The notes beneath the pieces were generated by a model that made no database searches, was not told the DNA's origin, and saw only the letters and a list, made by a program, of their open reading frames with translations. A stretch of 40,083 bases of DNA from Myxococcota bacterium (GTDB lineage: Bacteria; Myxococcota_C; UBA6777). Shown here in pieces: positions 24,767-34,400 of the stretch. The stretch is taken from positions 1-40,083 of the forward strand of contig CAUJFU010000136.1 of the NCBI GenBank assembly GCA_963169055.1, given 5' to 3'. Within the stretch, counting starts at the first letter, position 1. The number at the start of each line of letters is the position of its first letter. The translations under genes were made by a program, and so were the position numbers.

Positions 24767-25735
24767 ATGCGCTGGCTCTATCTCCCCGTTCTCTTCGCCG
24801 TCTTGCCCCTTGTCGCTGCTTGGCTTTGGGCGCGCCGCCGTTTTCAAAAACAACGCCCTGCTCTGGCTTATTCATCCCTACAACTCTTCCAAAGCGCCCC
24901 ACTTGGGTGGCGTGCCAAACTCCTCCCCTTCAAAGAGCTTTTGCCTGCCGTCGCCTTGCTTTTGCTCTTGATCGCTTTGGCACGTCCCCAACACATCCTC
25001 GCTCACTATCCACGATGGGACAAAGGGATCGATGTCGTCCTTGCTCTCGATGTTTCCAGCTCCATGTTGCAACGTGATCTCCTGCCCAACCGCCTCGAAG
25101 TGACGCGCACCGCCCTCTTGCGTTGGAGCAAAGAAAAGCGCCAACGCGAAGATCGCCTTGGGATGGTGCTTTTCGCTCGAAAAGCCTATACCCTCTGCCC
25201 TCTGACTTCCGATCACAAGATGTTGCGAGAGATGATCGCCCACATCCAGATCGGCGTTCTCGAAGATGACACCGCCATCGGCGATGCGATCGCCACTTCG
25301 CTCGCTCGCCTTCGCCACAGCCCTCTCAAACAACGCGCCATCGTCCTCCTCACCGACGGCGAAAACAACAGCGGACAAGTTCACCCCATGGTCGCCGCAG
25401 GGGTCGCCAAACAAATGAAGATCCCCGTGTACGCTTTGCTGATCGGTAAACAGATCGGCCCGATCACTTCGGCACAACAGCAGCATACGCCGTGGAGCGT
25501 CCTTCAAGAAGTCGCCCAACGCAGCGGAGGAAAGGCATGGTGGACACGCGACGAAAAGGCCATACACACCGCTCTTTCCGAGATCCTCGGACGCATCGCC
25601 CCACAACGACGCCAGACTCCTACGCGCCAAACCCTCACCCAAGAACGTTTCCATTGGCTCGCTTGGCCTGCCCTTGCACTTTTGTTGCTCTTTGTCTTCC
25701 TTGACCTCGGCCCCCTGCGCGAACCCCTCTCATAA
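24767..25735 (+). CDS. batA: BatA-like VWA-domain membrane protein
   Basis: A 322-residue protein with two N-terminal membrane helices (~5-22 and ~58-73), a VWA domain (~88-285) carrying an intact MIDAS DVSSS (D95, S97, S99) in DVVLALDVSSSMLQRDLLPNRLE plus the later LLTDGENNSG strand, and one C-terminal helix (WLAWPALALLLLFVFLDLG). This is the classical BatA/BatB topology, with a periplasmic metal-binding VWA domain held between membrane helices. The ATG at 24767 is chosen over an upstream in-frame ATG at 24686 because AGGA precedes it and the first helix starts there. It is translationally close to the BatD-like gene (5 bp) and followed by the BatB-like gene 52 bp later. The assignment is by domain order and neighbourhood. 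Confidence 0.88.
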   Translation: MRWLYLPVLFAVLPLVAAWLWARRRFQKQRPALAYSSLQLFQSAPLGWRAKLLPFKELLPAVALLLLLIALARPQHILAHYPRWDKGIDVVLALDVSSSMLQRDLLPNRLEVTRTALLRWSKEKRQREDRLGMVLFARKAYTLCPLTSDHKMLREMIAHIQIGVLEDDTAIGDAIATSLARLRHSPLKQRAIVLLTDGENNSGQVHPMVAAGVAKQMKIPVYALLIGKQIGPITSAQQQHTPWSVLQEVAQRSGGKAWWTRDEKAIHTALSEILGRIAPQRRQTPTRQTLTQERFHWLAWPALALLLLFVFLDLGPLREPLS

Positions 25736-25787
25736 TACGCAGCCACGGGCCTCATCACCCACGCGCTTTGCGCTGTAGGTCGAAACC

Positions 25788-26744
25788 ATGCCCCTATTTG
25801 CCGATGCTTCTCTTCTTCCGTGGACGCTGCTGCTGCTCTCCCTTGCTTGGCTCTATTGGCGCAAGATCCGATGGCAAGAGGCTGTCCTTCGCCTCTGGTA
25901 CAAAAGCCCAGCACGACAACCCAAACAATATCGATTTCGCCGATGGTTTCGGCTTCTTCGCAGCTTCTTCTTGATCGCCTCCGTCGCGGGATTGTGGCTT
26001 GCTCTTGCACGTCCTCTCCAACCCCACGCTTCTTCGGCCTCACCACAAGAGGCTCTCGATCTGATCGTCCTCCTCGACACTTCGACCAGTATGCAACGCA
26101 AAGACCTCCTCCCTTCCCGTTGGCAACAAGCCATCCTCGCCATCGAAACGCTCCGTCAAACGCCGACCCAAGATCGCATCGCTCTCATCGGCTTTGCGGG
26201 CGAAGCAGGCATACAATGCCCTTGGACCCACGACCGTGTCGCTCTCCAAGAACTCGCTTGGCAAACCAAACCCGGCGTATTTTCCGAACAAGGCGATGGC
26301 TTCGCCGAAGCGCTGCTCTTGGCACAACAACTCTTCTCCCGCCCACAACCTCAACCCGCACCGCGTGCGCTTTTGCTGATCAGCGACGGTTTCCCACAAA
26401 GCAACTACACCTCACACATCAACTCTCTCCAAAAGCTCGGTGTACAGGTCATTCTGGTGGAAACACTCCCCGCCAATCCCTCGCAAGAAGCCGATGGATG
26501 GACGCCCACACAACAACAACACCTCAAGCAGCTTGCTTCCTCGCTTTCTGCCCCCATCCTGTCGCTCTCCTCCCACAACCTCGACGAACTTGTCCCCCTT
26601 CTCCAACGCATACCGCGCACTCCCAGCCTCGCTGCCCAACCCCACCAAGCACGCGAGCTTTTCATCTATCCCTTGGCCGCCTCTTTTTTCTTCCTTCTCG
26701 CTTTTCTCACTCTTTTTCTTCTCCCCGCCCGCGAGATCGCCTAA
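25788..26744 (+). CDS. batB: BatB-like VWA-domain membrane protein
   Basis: A 318-residue protein with N-terminal membrane helices (~8-24, ~58-75), a VWA domain with MIDAS DTSTS (D97, S99, S101) in LDLIVLLDTSTSMQRKDLLP, the conserved RIALIGFAGEA strand and ALLLISDGFP motif, and a C-terminal helix (LAASFFFLLAFLTLFLLP). It is paralogous to the preceding gene (both share the SMQRKDLLPSR/SMLQRDLLPNR block), as BatA and BatB usually are. The ATG at 25788 has AGG 8 bases upstream. A MITE-like repeat with two hairpins begins 37 bp after its stop and may end the transcript. Confidence 0.87.
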   Translation: MPLFADASLLPWTLLLLSLAWLYWRKIRWQEAVLRLWYKSPARQPKQYRFRRWFRLLRSFFLIASVAGLWLALARPLQPHASSASPQEALDLIVLLDTSTSMQRKDLLPSRWQQAILAIETLRQTPTQDRIALIGFAGEAGIQCPWTHDRVALQELAWQTKPGVFSEQGDGFAEALLLAQQLFSRPQPQPAPRALLLISDGFPQSNYTSHINSLQKLGVQVILVETLPANPSQEADGWTPTQQQHLKQLASSLSAPILSLSSHNLDELVPLLQRIPRTPSLAAQPHQARELFIYPLAASFFFLLAFLTLFLLPAREIA

Positions 26745-26780
26745 AAAGAATCGCAGCCACGTGGTTCGATTTATACGATT

Positions 26781-26883
26781 GTGTGATCGCATCATGTAGG
26801 GGCGGTTCGCGAACCGCCCTGTGTTTGGGCAGCCACGGGGGGCTGCCCCTACATTTTTACGATAACACAACGGGCGGATTTCG
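26781..26883 (+). mobile_element. MITE-like repeat, 26-kb copy (terminal repeats eroded)
   Basis: These 103 bp match 39208-39310 except for one substitution (A26794 versus G39221). The core at 26796-26852 starts GTAGGGGC and ends GCCCCTAC, and holds the perfect palindrome GGGCGGTTCGCGAACCGCCC and a second hairpin GGGCAGCC/GGCTGCCC followed by CTACATTTTT. The second hairpin plus T-run could end transcription from the BatB gene. The outer 13-bp inverted repeats seen in the 39-kb copy are incomplete here. No reading frame is present. Confidence 0.85.
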
Positions 26884-26936
26884 ATTTATTCTGTGAAGTT
26901 GGAACCCCATACCCCGCTTTCAACCATCACCTCGCC

Positions 26937-27905
26937 CTATTTTTCTCGCGTCAAGAAAAACACTTGGATCCGTTTCTTCTCGTCTTGCCCACCCACATCA
27001 CGCATCTCTGCAACCACGCGCATCGCGTTTCCCGCCCGCACCTCCAAGTTGATCACACTTTCTGCGTGATAACGAAATGTCTTTCGATACGCAAAAACCC
27101 CCAAGCCATGACCTCGCGCCGTCACCTTCAACTTAAACTTGTAACTCCCGGGCAACAGGGTGCTTTGCAACACTTCGACTTCGCTTCGCAACGTAGGCAT
27201 CCGATCCACCGTGCTTTTCAACAACGACTTACCATCCAAAAAGCACTCGACTTCCAACAACCGAAAGAGCTGTGTGCGTTCGATCTGGTTCCGAAAAAAC
27301 AGCGTAAAGGCCACAGGCTTTACAGGCGCAGCCGCCACCAACTTCACCTTTGCTCGTTGCAAAGCGTCACCATTGGCCCCCGCTTGGGTTGCTTTGCTCA
27401 ATTCAGCCGGCGTCTTTCCCTTGCCCGTTGTCCCGCCAAGACCCGCCTCTTTTCCACGCATCGGATCGCTGGCAACAGCGGCTCGCGGTTCGACACGACC
27501 ATCGCTGCGCAACGCGCCCATCTCTTCTTCTTTTCCATCGGCTCGCTTGGCTGGTCTTTTTCTGCGCTTCTTCGAGGCCACACGGCGGCGAAGGCGTTTG
27601 CGCGCCTTTTTCTTGGGAGGTTCTTTGACTTCTTCGCGCTTTGTCGCTGGCGTCTGCGGGATCACCACCGCAGGCATTGTGCGTTGTGTTGTCGGCGCAA
27701 CCGCAACCACCGCAGGGATCGAAACAGGCTGACTTGTCGGCGCGGGTGCATCCGCCACTCCTGCATCCGTCGTCGACGGTGTCGGCATCATGATCCCGAA
27801 AAAGGTCACGATCACCAACAAGATCACAACCCCAACACCCAACCACAGCACAATCGCACTCTTTTGCTGTGAGTTCTCCTCTTGGTGCTTCTGGTCTTTA
27901 CTCAT
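26937..27905 (-). CDS. Membrane-anchored Lys/Arg-rich protein of unknown function
   Basis: A 322-residue protein with one N-terminal membrane helix (~residues 20-40, IVLWLGVGVVILLVIVTFFG). A low-complexity Pro/Ala/Thr/Val segment follows, then a very basic stretch (~95-125, KKKARKRLRRRVASKKRRKR), and a C-terminal beta-rich domain (~195-322: VAFTLFFRNQIERTQLFRLLEVECFLDGKSLL, LLPGSYKFKLKVTARGHG) reminiscent of the periplasmic PEGA-like or Ig-like domains of signalling proteins. The ATG at 27905 follows AAGG at about 10 bases and starts just before the helix; a TTG three codons upstream is possible. It lies on the strand opposite the surrounding Bat-type genes and may be an insertion into the cluster. 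No function can be given. Confidence 0.72.
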   Translation of the reverse strand: MSKDQKHQEENSQQKSAIVLWLGVGVVILLVIVTFFGIMMPTPSTTDAGVADAPAPTSQPVSIPAVVAVAPTTQRTMPAVVIPQTPATKREEVKEPPKKKARKRLRRRVASKKRRKRPAKRADGKEEEMGALRSDGRVEPRAAVASDPMRGKEAGLGGTTGKGKTPAELSKATQAGANGDALQRAKVKLVAAAPVKPVAFTLFFRNQIERTQLFRLLEVECFLDGKSLLKSTVDRMPTLRSEVEVLQSTLLPGSYKFKLKVTARGHGLGVFAYRKTFRYHAESVINLEVRAGNAMRVVAEMRDVGGQDEKKRIQVFFLTREK

Positions 27906-28345
27906 CTTCCACAACCTTTCTTTAAGCTTTCTCTATCCGTTCTCGCACACAAAACTGTGTGGTCCTTCGCCTGCAAACGATCAAACCCAAGAATCTTTCT
28001 ATTGTGAGGCGTCGCTTATTGAAAAACCCCGTGCTCGCGCCCTTCCAAGCGAGAGAGCCGTTGGTTTGAAAAACGATGATCTCTTCGCCAATACAGGGTC
28101 ACGGGAGCCGCGCTCCCTGCGGGGCGTGGGGCAGCGCCCCACAAAAGCATCCGACTGCGTAAGTCCTGTCCTAAAACAAATCCGCTCTTGTTTTGTTTTT
28201 TGGGGCCACACTTTACACTCGCCACTCAAAAACAGCACAACCACCATCAAACCTAGGTACACTTCGTCGCGCTGTGTTATATTCCTATCGCTTGGTCGAA
28301 ACCAAGAGGCGTCCCCCATACTCCAGACACAAGGTCGGACACAAG
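27906..28345. other. 440-bp intergenic region with a two-hairpin repeat
   Basis: This is the divergent region between the minus-strand membrane protein and the TPR gene. Copy B of the two-hairpin repeat occupies 28021-28171; the remainder should contain the promoters of both genes. Open frames here run through the repeat and are not credible genes. Confidence 0.6.
28021..28145 (+). repeat. Two-hairpin dispersed repeat, copy B
   Basis: It has the AAAAACCCCGTGCTCG and GTTGGTTTGAAAAACG blocks, hairpin I GGGAGC-CGC-GCTCCC and hairpin II GTGGGGCAGCGCCCCAC, in the same order as copy A. It is followed at 28151-28171 by CGACTGCGTAAGTCCTG, the left arm of the 37-bp palindrome, as in copy E. Confidence 0.85.
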
Positions 28346-29098
28346 ATGCGAACCCCTCGGCGCTTTTTCTCTCCATCGACTCCTTCCCTTCCTCCAACGT
28401 CTCCTTTATCTCGCCCGCTCTCCTTGCTTGTTCGGTGCTTTTTTGTTCTGGCTTTGCTGCTTTTGTTCTTTCACTCTCCCTCTTCTCACTCACAAGATCA
28501 CCAAGGCTGGCTTGCCCGCACCTACCGCCTTTTTCAACAAGGCAAACTCCCAGAAGCCCTTCAACTTCTCCAACAGGCCGAACAAGCCGTCGGCCCTCAT
28601 CCCGCGTTCTTTTACTACAAGGGCTTGATCTTCCAAGCTCTCCGACAGCCCGACCAAGCCCTTGATGCCTATCGGCAAGCCGAACCCGCCATCGATCCCA
28701 AGTTTCAGCCTTGGCTGCTCAATAACCTCGGTAACCTTTTCTTTCAAAAAGGCCGCTACCGCACCGCCGCACGCTATTACGCTCGCGCACTTCAAAAAGA
28801 TCCAAACTATCCCCGCGCACGCTTCAATCTCGAACTCGCCCTCCGCGCCATCCAACAACCACCCCCTCCTCCTCCCCCCCCCAAATCCCGACAACAACCT
28901 CCTCCCCCTCAACGCCGCGACAGCAAACGTCCTCCCCCGCCCCGCCCTCGCAAAAAAGATCAAGTCGTCGCTCCTCCCAAACAGCGCAAATGGGCTCTCC
29001 CCCCCGCGAACGCCTTCCAACTCAAAGCCTTCGACCGATTTCTCCCTTACAGCCGTGTGCTCAAACATCACAAACTCCGCACACAACAAACCCCATGA
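28346..29098 (+). CDS. TPR protein of the Bat cluster (BatC-like), proline-rich
   Basis: A 250-residue protein with an N-terminal hydrophobic segment (LLVRCFFVLALLLLFFHS, about residues 28-45) acting as signal or anchor, about three TPR units (GWLARTYRLFQQGKLPEALQ, HPAFFYYKGLIFQAL, WLLNNLGNLFFQKGRYRTAARYYARAL), and a Pro/Arg/Lys-rich tail including eight or more consecutive prolines encoded by a C/T tract near 28861-28890. In Bat operons BatC is a TPR protein following BatA/BatB, which fits this position. The ATG at 28346 has AAGG about 11 bases upstream; an earlier in-frame ATG (28193) would add 51 residues without protein character. Its stop overlaps an in-frame ATGATG of the next open frame. 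Confidence 0.75.
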   Translation: MRTPRRFFSPSTPSLPPTSPLSRPLSLLVRCFFVLALLLLFFHSPSSHSQDHQGWLARTYRLFQQGKLPEALQLLQQAEQAVGPHPAFFYYKGLIFQALRQPDQALDAYRQAEPAIDPKFQPWLLNNLGNLFFQKGRYRTAARYYARALQKDPNYPRARFNLELALRAIQQPPPPPPPPKSRQQPPPPQRRDSKRPPPPRPRKKDQVVAPPKQRKWALPPANAFQLKAFDRFLPYSRVLKHHKLRTQQTP

Positions 29099-29143
29099 TG
29101 CGACCCTTCCGCCTTCTCCATGATCGTTTTTTCTCTTGCTTTC

Positions 29144-29266
29144 GTGGGGTTCCACCCCACACCCTGCAAGGGGTCTCTGCCCCCTTGACCCCGTATCGGC
29201 GAAACCAACAGACGTTTTTCAAACCAACCACTGCGTCGCTTGAAATGGCGCGAACGCGGCTTTTTT
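29144..29266 (-). repeat. Two-hairpin dispersed repeat, copy C, across a gene start
   Basis: Read on the minus strand it has the same block order as copies A and B: CCGCGTTCGCGCC, GTTGGTTTGAAAAACG, hairpin I CAAGGGG/CCCCTTG, hairpin II GTGGGGTTCCACCCCAC on the outer end. On the plus strand it is open throughout in the frame of the Omp85 gene and contains the ATG at 29245. Confidence 0.85.
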
Positions 29267-31311
29267 CTGCACTGCACCATGCCGGTCTTCGTTTCTCCAT
29301 ACTTGTCGCCCTCGTCTTCTGCTTTCGACCTCTCGGATGGACTTCTCCTGAAACGCATACAAACACCCAACCATCGGTTTCTTCCAAACCTACTTCCGCA
29401 AACGCCCAACCATCCGCCTCTTCCAAACCCACAACGTCTCCCACTACCCAAGCCTCCAACAAATGGAAACTGCAAGTCCGTCAAAGATACGAAGGGGCTT
29501 TGTTGGCGTGGGCTTTACAAAAAACAGGACTCGCGCTTGAGGCCGATCCCAAGGGCAAGATCATCGACAAAGTGGTGATCGCCCGAGAAAATATCATCGC
29601 TCGCACCGATCCGTGGCCTTACTTTCTCAACATCTTCCACTACAAAACACGCGAATCGGTCGTGCAGCAAGAACTCTTGATCCAAGAAGGTGCGGTCTGG
29701 AACCCCGCACTGATCGAAGAAACCGCACGCAATCTGCGTGGGATGTCGGTACTGGCGGCTGCGATGATCGTGGCTTGTCGTAGTCCCAAACCCAATCGCG
29801 TGATCATGCTCGTGATCACGAAAGACATCTGGAGCATCCGCTTTAATTCGAGCTACAGCCTCGTCGGGAGCGCCATCCAACTCGGCGAACTCTTCCCCAC
29901 CGATATCAATCTGCTTGGTCTCAACAAACAACTCGCCTTGCACCTGCGCATCTCTCAGCTCGACCTCAGCAACTTCCGCCTCTACGATCACTTTGGTATC
30001 GGGCAACTCTTCTACGATCAACGCTTCTTTGGCTCTCGCTTTCAAGTCTACGAACGCCTCAGTTTCTACATCAACGGCGATGTTCCTTGCGCAGGCGCAC
30101 AAGGCACACAAACCAACGTCTGGTGTCCCACCCAAAAATTCGGATCTCTTCAAGGTGTCTATGGGCAATTTGCCGTCCTCTATCCGTTGTTTTCGCTTGC
30201 GAGCCAATGGGGATTTCGATTTGAAACCACCGTCGATAGCCGACAACGCCGACTTTATCGCCAAAACCCCGACACCCAAGCCCCTCCCCTCGGCGAACAA
30301 CAAGGCGTCTCGATCCGCGCCGCTACGTTCGACCAACATCCCGACGGCGTCATCCGCGCAGTCCCCCGTGTCTACGATGCTTTGCGCGTCACAGGCATCC
30401 TCAGCATCACCCGCTCTTTTGGAACCACGCTCAAACACGACCTGTCTTGGGGGCTTTCAGGATACTACGATCGCAACACACCTCCCGAACCTTTCCCGTT
30501 CGACGATATCACCCGCACATGGATGCGCAAAACGATCCTCCCGCGCAACGAATCCGCGATCTACGCCTTTGTCGGATACAACACCCGAAACACCCAATTC
30601 ATCCGCCTTCGCAATGTCCGCGCCTTTGCACTCAGCGAAGACTACGCCCTCGGTCCTTCCCTCTGGACCGAGTTTCGCGTCGCCAAGGATCTCGATTACC
30701 TCAATCAATACTTTTTTGAAGCCTTTGCGAGCGCGTCCTATCGCTGGCATATCCACGGTGATCTCTTGCAGATCGGAGTGTACGCCTTCACACGCTTCCA
30801 ACCGCTGATCCAAGAACGCACAGATCTCGGATTTTCCGACCCTTGGATCGATCAGTTTTTCCAAGCCTACCTCTACAACATCAGTCCGTTGTGGGGTATC
30901 GGGCGTTTGCACTTCAAAGCCTTCGTTCAACTTCGGCGCAACGATATCGACCGCAGCGTCTCGACCCTCGGTGCAGACAACGGCTTGCGCGGTTATCTCA
31001 GCAGCGTCTTTGAAGGCCAACACCTCTTTCGCATCAACCTCGAATACCGCAGCCTCCCACTCAATCTCTGGACCGTTCACGTCGGATTTGTCGCCTTTTA
31101 CGATGCAGGAGCGGTCTTCGGTGGCGATGACCCCGCAAGGCCCGGACAATCCCTCCCCTTCCTCTACAAACAAAGCATCGGCGTTGGCTTGCGCTTCCAA
31201 TTCCCCCAATTTGACCGCGAAGCCATCCGCATCGATATGGGCATCCCCCTCTCTGACGGCGGCGGTAGCCTCGGTTCTTGGTTCTCGCTCTCCTTTGGAC
31301 AGGCCTTCTAA
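29245..31311 (+). CDS. Omp85/TamA-like outer-membrane protein of the Bat cluster
   Basis: A protein of about 688 residues with a signal peptide (FSILVALVFCFRPLGW, residues ~18-33) and a Ser/Thr/Pro/Gln-rich linker. A POTRA-like region follows (~95-195: IVVARENI-type strand at KVVIARENIIARTDPWPYFLN, then VVQQELLIQEGAVWNPALIEETARNLRGM, typical of POTRA beta-alpha-alpha-beta-beta units). A long barrel with many aromatic strands contains GADNGLRGYLSSVFEGQHLFRINLEYR, matching the conserved RGY/F loop and strand of Omp85 proteins; it ends SLSFGQAF. It is probably an outer-membrane translocon or assembly factor connected to the Bat-type genes upstream. The start is uncertain. ATG 29245 gives a normal signal peptide but lies inside a dispersed repeat and has no Shine-Dalgarno; ATG 29095, overlapping the previous stop, would add 50 residues before the signal and encode most of the repeat. 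Confidence 0.82.
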   Translation: MARTRLFSALHHAGLRFSILVALVFCFRPLGWTSPETHTNTQPSVSSKPTSANAQPSASSKPTTSPTTQASNKWKLQVRQRYEGALLAWALQKTGLALEADPKGKIIDKVVIARENIIARTDPWPYFLNIFHYKTRESVVQQELLIQEGAVWNPALIEETARNLRGMSVLAAAMIVACRSPKPNRVIMLVITKDIWSIRFNSSYSLVGSAIQLGELFPTDINLLGLNKQLALHLRISQLDLSNFRLYDHFGIGQLFYDQRFFGSRFQVYERLSFYINGDVPCAGAQGTQTNVWCPTQKFGSLQGVYGQFAVLYPLFSLASQWGFRFETTVDSRQRRLYRQNPDTQAPPLGEQQGVSIRAATFDQHPDGVIRAVPRVYDALRVTGILSITRSFGTTLKHDLSWGLSGYYDRNTPPEPFPFDDITRTWMRKTILPRNESAIYAFVGYNTRNTQFIRLRNVRAFALSEDYALGPSLWTEFRVAKDLDYLNQYFFEAFASASYRWHIHGDLLQIGVYAFTRFQPLIQERTDLGFSDPWIDQFFQAYLYNISPLWGIGRLHFKAFVQLRRNDIDRSVSTLGADNGLRGYLSSVFEGQHLFRINLEYRSLPLNLWTVHVGFVAFYDAGAVFGGDDPARPGQSLPFLYKQSIGVGLRFQFPQFDREAIRIDMGIPLSDGGGSLGSWFSLSFGQAF

Positions 31312-31351
31312 CCCAACGCCCCCAACGCCCTCCAACGCCTCTTTCCTCCGA

Positions 31352-31381
31352 TTGCATCGTGTGTCGCAATTGTGCTAGGTT
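31352..31381 (+). promoter_or_regulatory. Candidate promoter of the kinase gene
   Basis: TTGCAT (31352-31357), an 18-bp spacer and TAGGTT (31376-31381). Transcription would start near 31388, downstream of a possible GTG start at 31385, which favours the ATG at 31448. Confidence 0.35.
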
Positions 31382-31447
31382 GTCGTGTACTCTACTGCGC
31401 CGCAGATCGGCGATCTTTGCGCCACTCTTTCGCCACACAGTCAACCC

Positions 31448-34400
31448 ATGAGACCACGAGAGGCGATCTTGACATCTCCCCGCTCTACCACCCCCGAACG
31501 ATGCCCGCGCTGTAGTCACACCCTGACCCGCAGCCCCAACGCAGAACTGGCCTTTTGCCTCAATTGCCGCTTTCCGCTCAAACCCATCGCTGGAAAGTAC
31601 CGATTGATGCGCCAACTCGGCAAAGGCGGCACGGGCACCGTTTATCTCGCCAAACACATCCACCTCCGACGACAGGCCGAGCGCGTCGTCAAGGTCGTCC
31701 CCCTCGAACCCACCCAAACCCACCAGATCGAACGCTTCGAACAAGAGATCCAAGTCACCGCGCTTCTTTCTCAACAAAACGAACATATCGTCCGCATCTA
31801 CGACGATTTTGGACACGAGCCTGAACTCGGCTATTACTACGTCATGGAATTCCTTGAGGGCCGCAGCCTCCGCGAGATCCTTATCCAACGCGAGCGCCTT
31901 TCCCCCAAAGAAGCCATCCATATCACCCACCAACTCTGTCTCGCCCTTCAACTCGCCCACTCCGAAGATATCATCCACCGCGATATCAAACCCGAAAATA
32001 TCCTTGTCATCGAACGCAACGACGATCCTTTCTTTGTCAAACTGATCGACTTCGGCATCGCCCACCTTCTCGAAAACCAAAGCAACGACGGCCCCGCACA
32101 AGTCATCGTCGGAACCCCCCTCTACATGGCCCCCGAACAATGCCTGAACCGCACCATCGACGCACGCACCGATCTTTACGCCGTTGGCATCGTGCTTTAC
32201 GAGATGCTTACCGGCCAACATCCCTTCGTCGATATGCACAACCTCGACCAAAGCAACAGCCTTTCCATCATGTTCGCCCAAGTCTGGAACGCCCCACCCA
32301 GCCCACACGAGCGCTTCCCCGCCCTCCAAGCCCCCAAAAAACTCGACGATGTGATCGCCAAAATCCTCGCCAAAGACCCCAACGAACGCTTCCAACACGC
32401 CCAAGATATGGACACCGCACTCCAACGCGCCGCCCAAGATGCCGATTGGTCCGCCACTTCCACTTCTCCCGCTGCTTCGACCACCCACTCACGACCTCCC
32501 CAGATCCACCACACCGTCAGCGAACTAGACCGATCCAGCGCTCCCACCGACCCTTACCCCGGCACACAAACGCGCATCCAACACGACACTTCCGAGCAAC
32601 CCGACGTAGCCCCAATCCAGATCGAAAGCGACCTTCTGCCTTCCGCCTCTGACTTTGATGAACATGAAAAAGAAAAAGAAAAAGCTCCCATCGTCTATCG
32701 CACGCTTCTTAGTGCGCAACTTGCGAGCTTGCCGCGACCCAAGCTCCAAAAGACCAACATCCGCCCTCCCCACAAAAGCTTTGTCGGACGACACCAAGAA
32801 CTCCAAGATATCCAAGATGCTTACGCACGCGGCGAACGACTCGTCTCTCTCCTTGGCCCGGGTGGCACAGGGAAAACCAGTCTTGCACAACACTTCGGCC
32901 TCCAACAAGTCGACCAATTTGACGGTGGTGTCTGGTTTTGCGATCTCAGCGAATGTTATTCCCTCCCCGAGATGCTTCAAGCCATCGCCCAAGCCCTCCG
33001 CATCACCCTTCACGCGGGTGAAGCCGAACAACACATCCACCAGATCGGCTACGCCCTGCATTGTCGCGGCCAAGCCCTGATCATCCTCGACAACTTCGAG
33101 CAGATCACCCCCCACGCACTTCCCACCGTTGGCCGCTGGTCTCAAGAAGAAAGCCTCGTCCGCTTTCTTGTCACCTCACGCGAAAAACTCCAAATCATCG
33201 GTGAATGCGCTATCCCTCTACCCCCACTCCCCGAAGATCAAGCCGTTCAACTCTTCCTCGATCGCGCACGCACCCTCCGACCACGTTGGCAACCCAACCA
33301 CCAAGAACTCCGTACCATCGAACAGATCGTCAAGCACCTTGATCGCCTTCCCCTTGCCATCGAACTCGCCGCTGCACGCATCGATATCCTCTCCCCGCAA
33401 GCGTTGTTCGAGCGCCTCCAACAACGCTTCAACCTCCTCTCTCATCCAAGCCAAGGCGTCCCCGCTCGGCAAGCCACTCTGCGCGGAGCCATCGACTGGT
33501 CGTGGGATCTCCTGAGTGACGCAGAGCGCGACGCCTTCACCCAATGCGCCATCTTTCGGGGCGGCTTTACCCTCGAAGCCGCCGAGCGCATCCTTCAACT
33601 CGACCCGCTCCCCAACGCTCCTTCCACCATCGATCTGATCCAAGCCCTCCGCAACAAATCTCTTCTCTACATCCTCCCCAACGAACACGCCCAACAAAAC
33701 CAACGCCTCGGCATGTACGAAAGCATCCGCGAATACGCCAAAGAACGCTTCCATCAATCCCCAAAACGCGGCGATGTGGCCGCCATGCACGCAGCGTATT
33801 ATCTCGAACTCGCCGAATCTTTTCTCCACGATCTTCACGGAAACAACGGCCTTTCCAACCTCCGCCAGCTTCTTGCCGAAACCGAAAACCTCCAAGCCAT
33901 CTTCGACCGCTACGTCCCCCACGACCCCAACGTCGCTCTGCGCGCCCTTCTTGTCCTTCAACCCGCCCTTGAACGCAAACAAACCCAAGACACCATGCTC
34001 CAGATGGTCCAACTCGTCCTCAACCAACAAGACAAAGTCCAGCCCGCTCTCTATCCTCGCGCTTTCCGCCTCTATGCCCATCTCTGCCGACGCCTCGGCT
34101 ATCTCGACCAAGCCAACAAAAGCCTACACACCGCCATCACACAAGCCATCCAACACTTCGACCCCCTCGAAGAAGCCCAAGCCCGCCTCGCCCAAGGGCA
34201 TCTCTTCGCACAACGCCGACAACGCGAAGAAGCCGAACTCGCCTTCCGTTCGGCACTCCTGTTCTTCGAGCAAAGCAAACAACACCCCCACCTGCTCGCC
34301 AACACCTACAACGATCTCGGCTCTCTCTTCCGACAAAACGGCTCCCTCGAAGAAGCCGAACCCTACCACCTCAAAGCCCTTTCCCTTCAACGCCAATACG

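Noticed and set aside
28861-28890. C/T-rich tract as a phase-variation switch
   Set aside because: The tract encodes polyproline within the TPR protein and is irregular rather than a clean homopolymer; a frameshift switch cannot be argued from one sequence.
31061-32488. 475-codon minus-strand open frame
   Set aside because: It is antisense to the intact Ser/Thr kinase catalytic domain, whose motifs are all on the plus strand.
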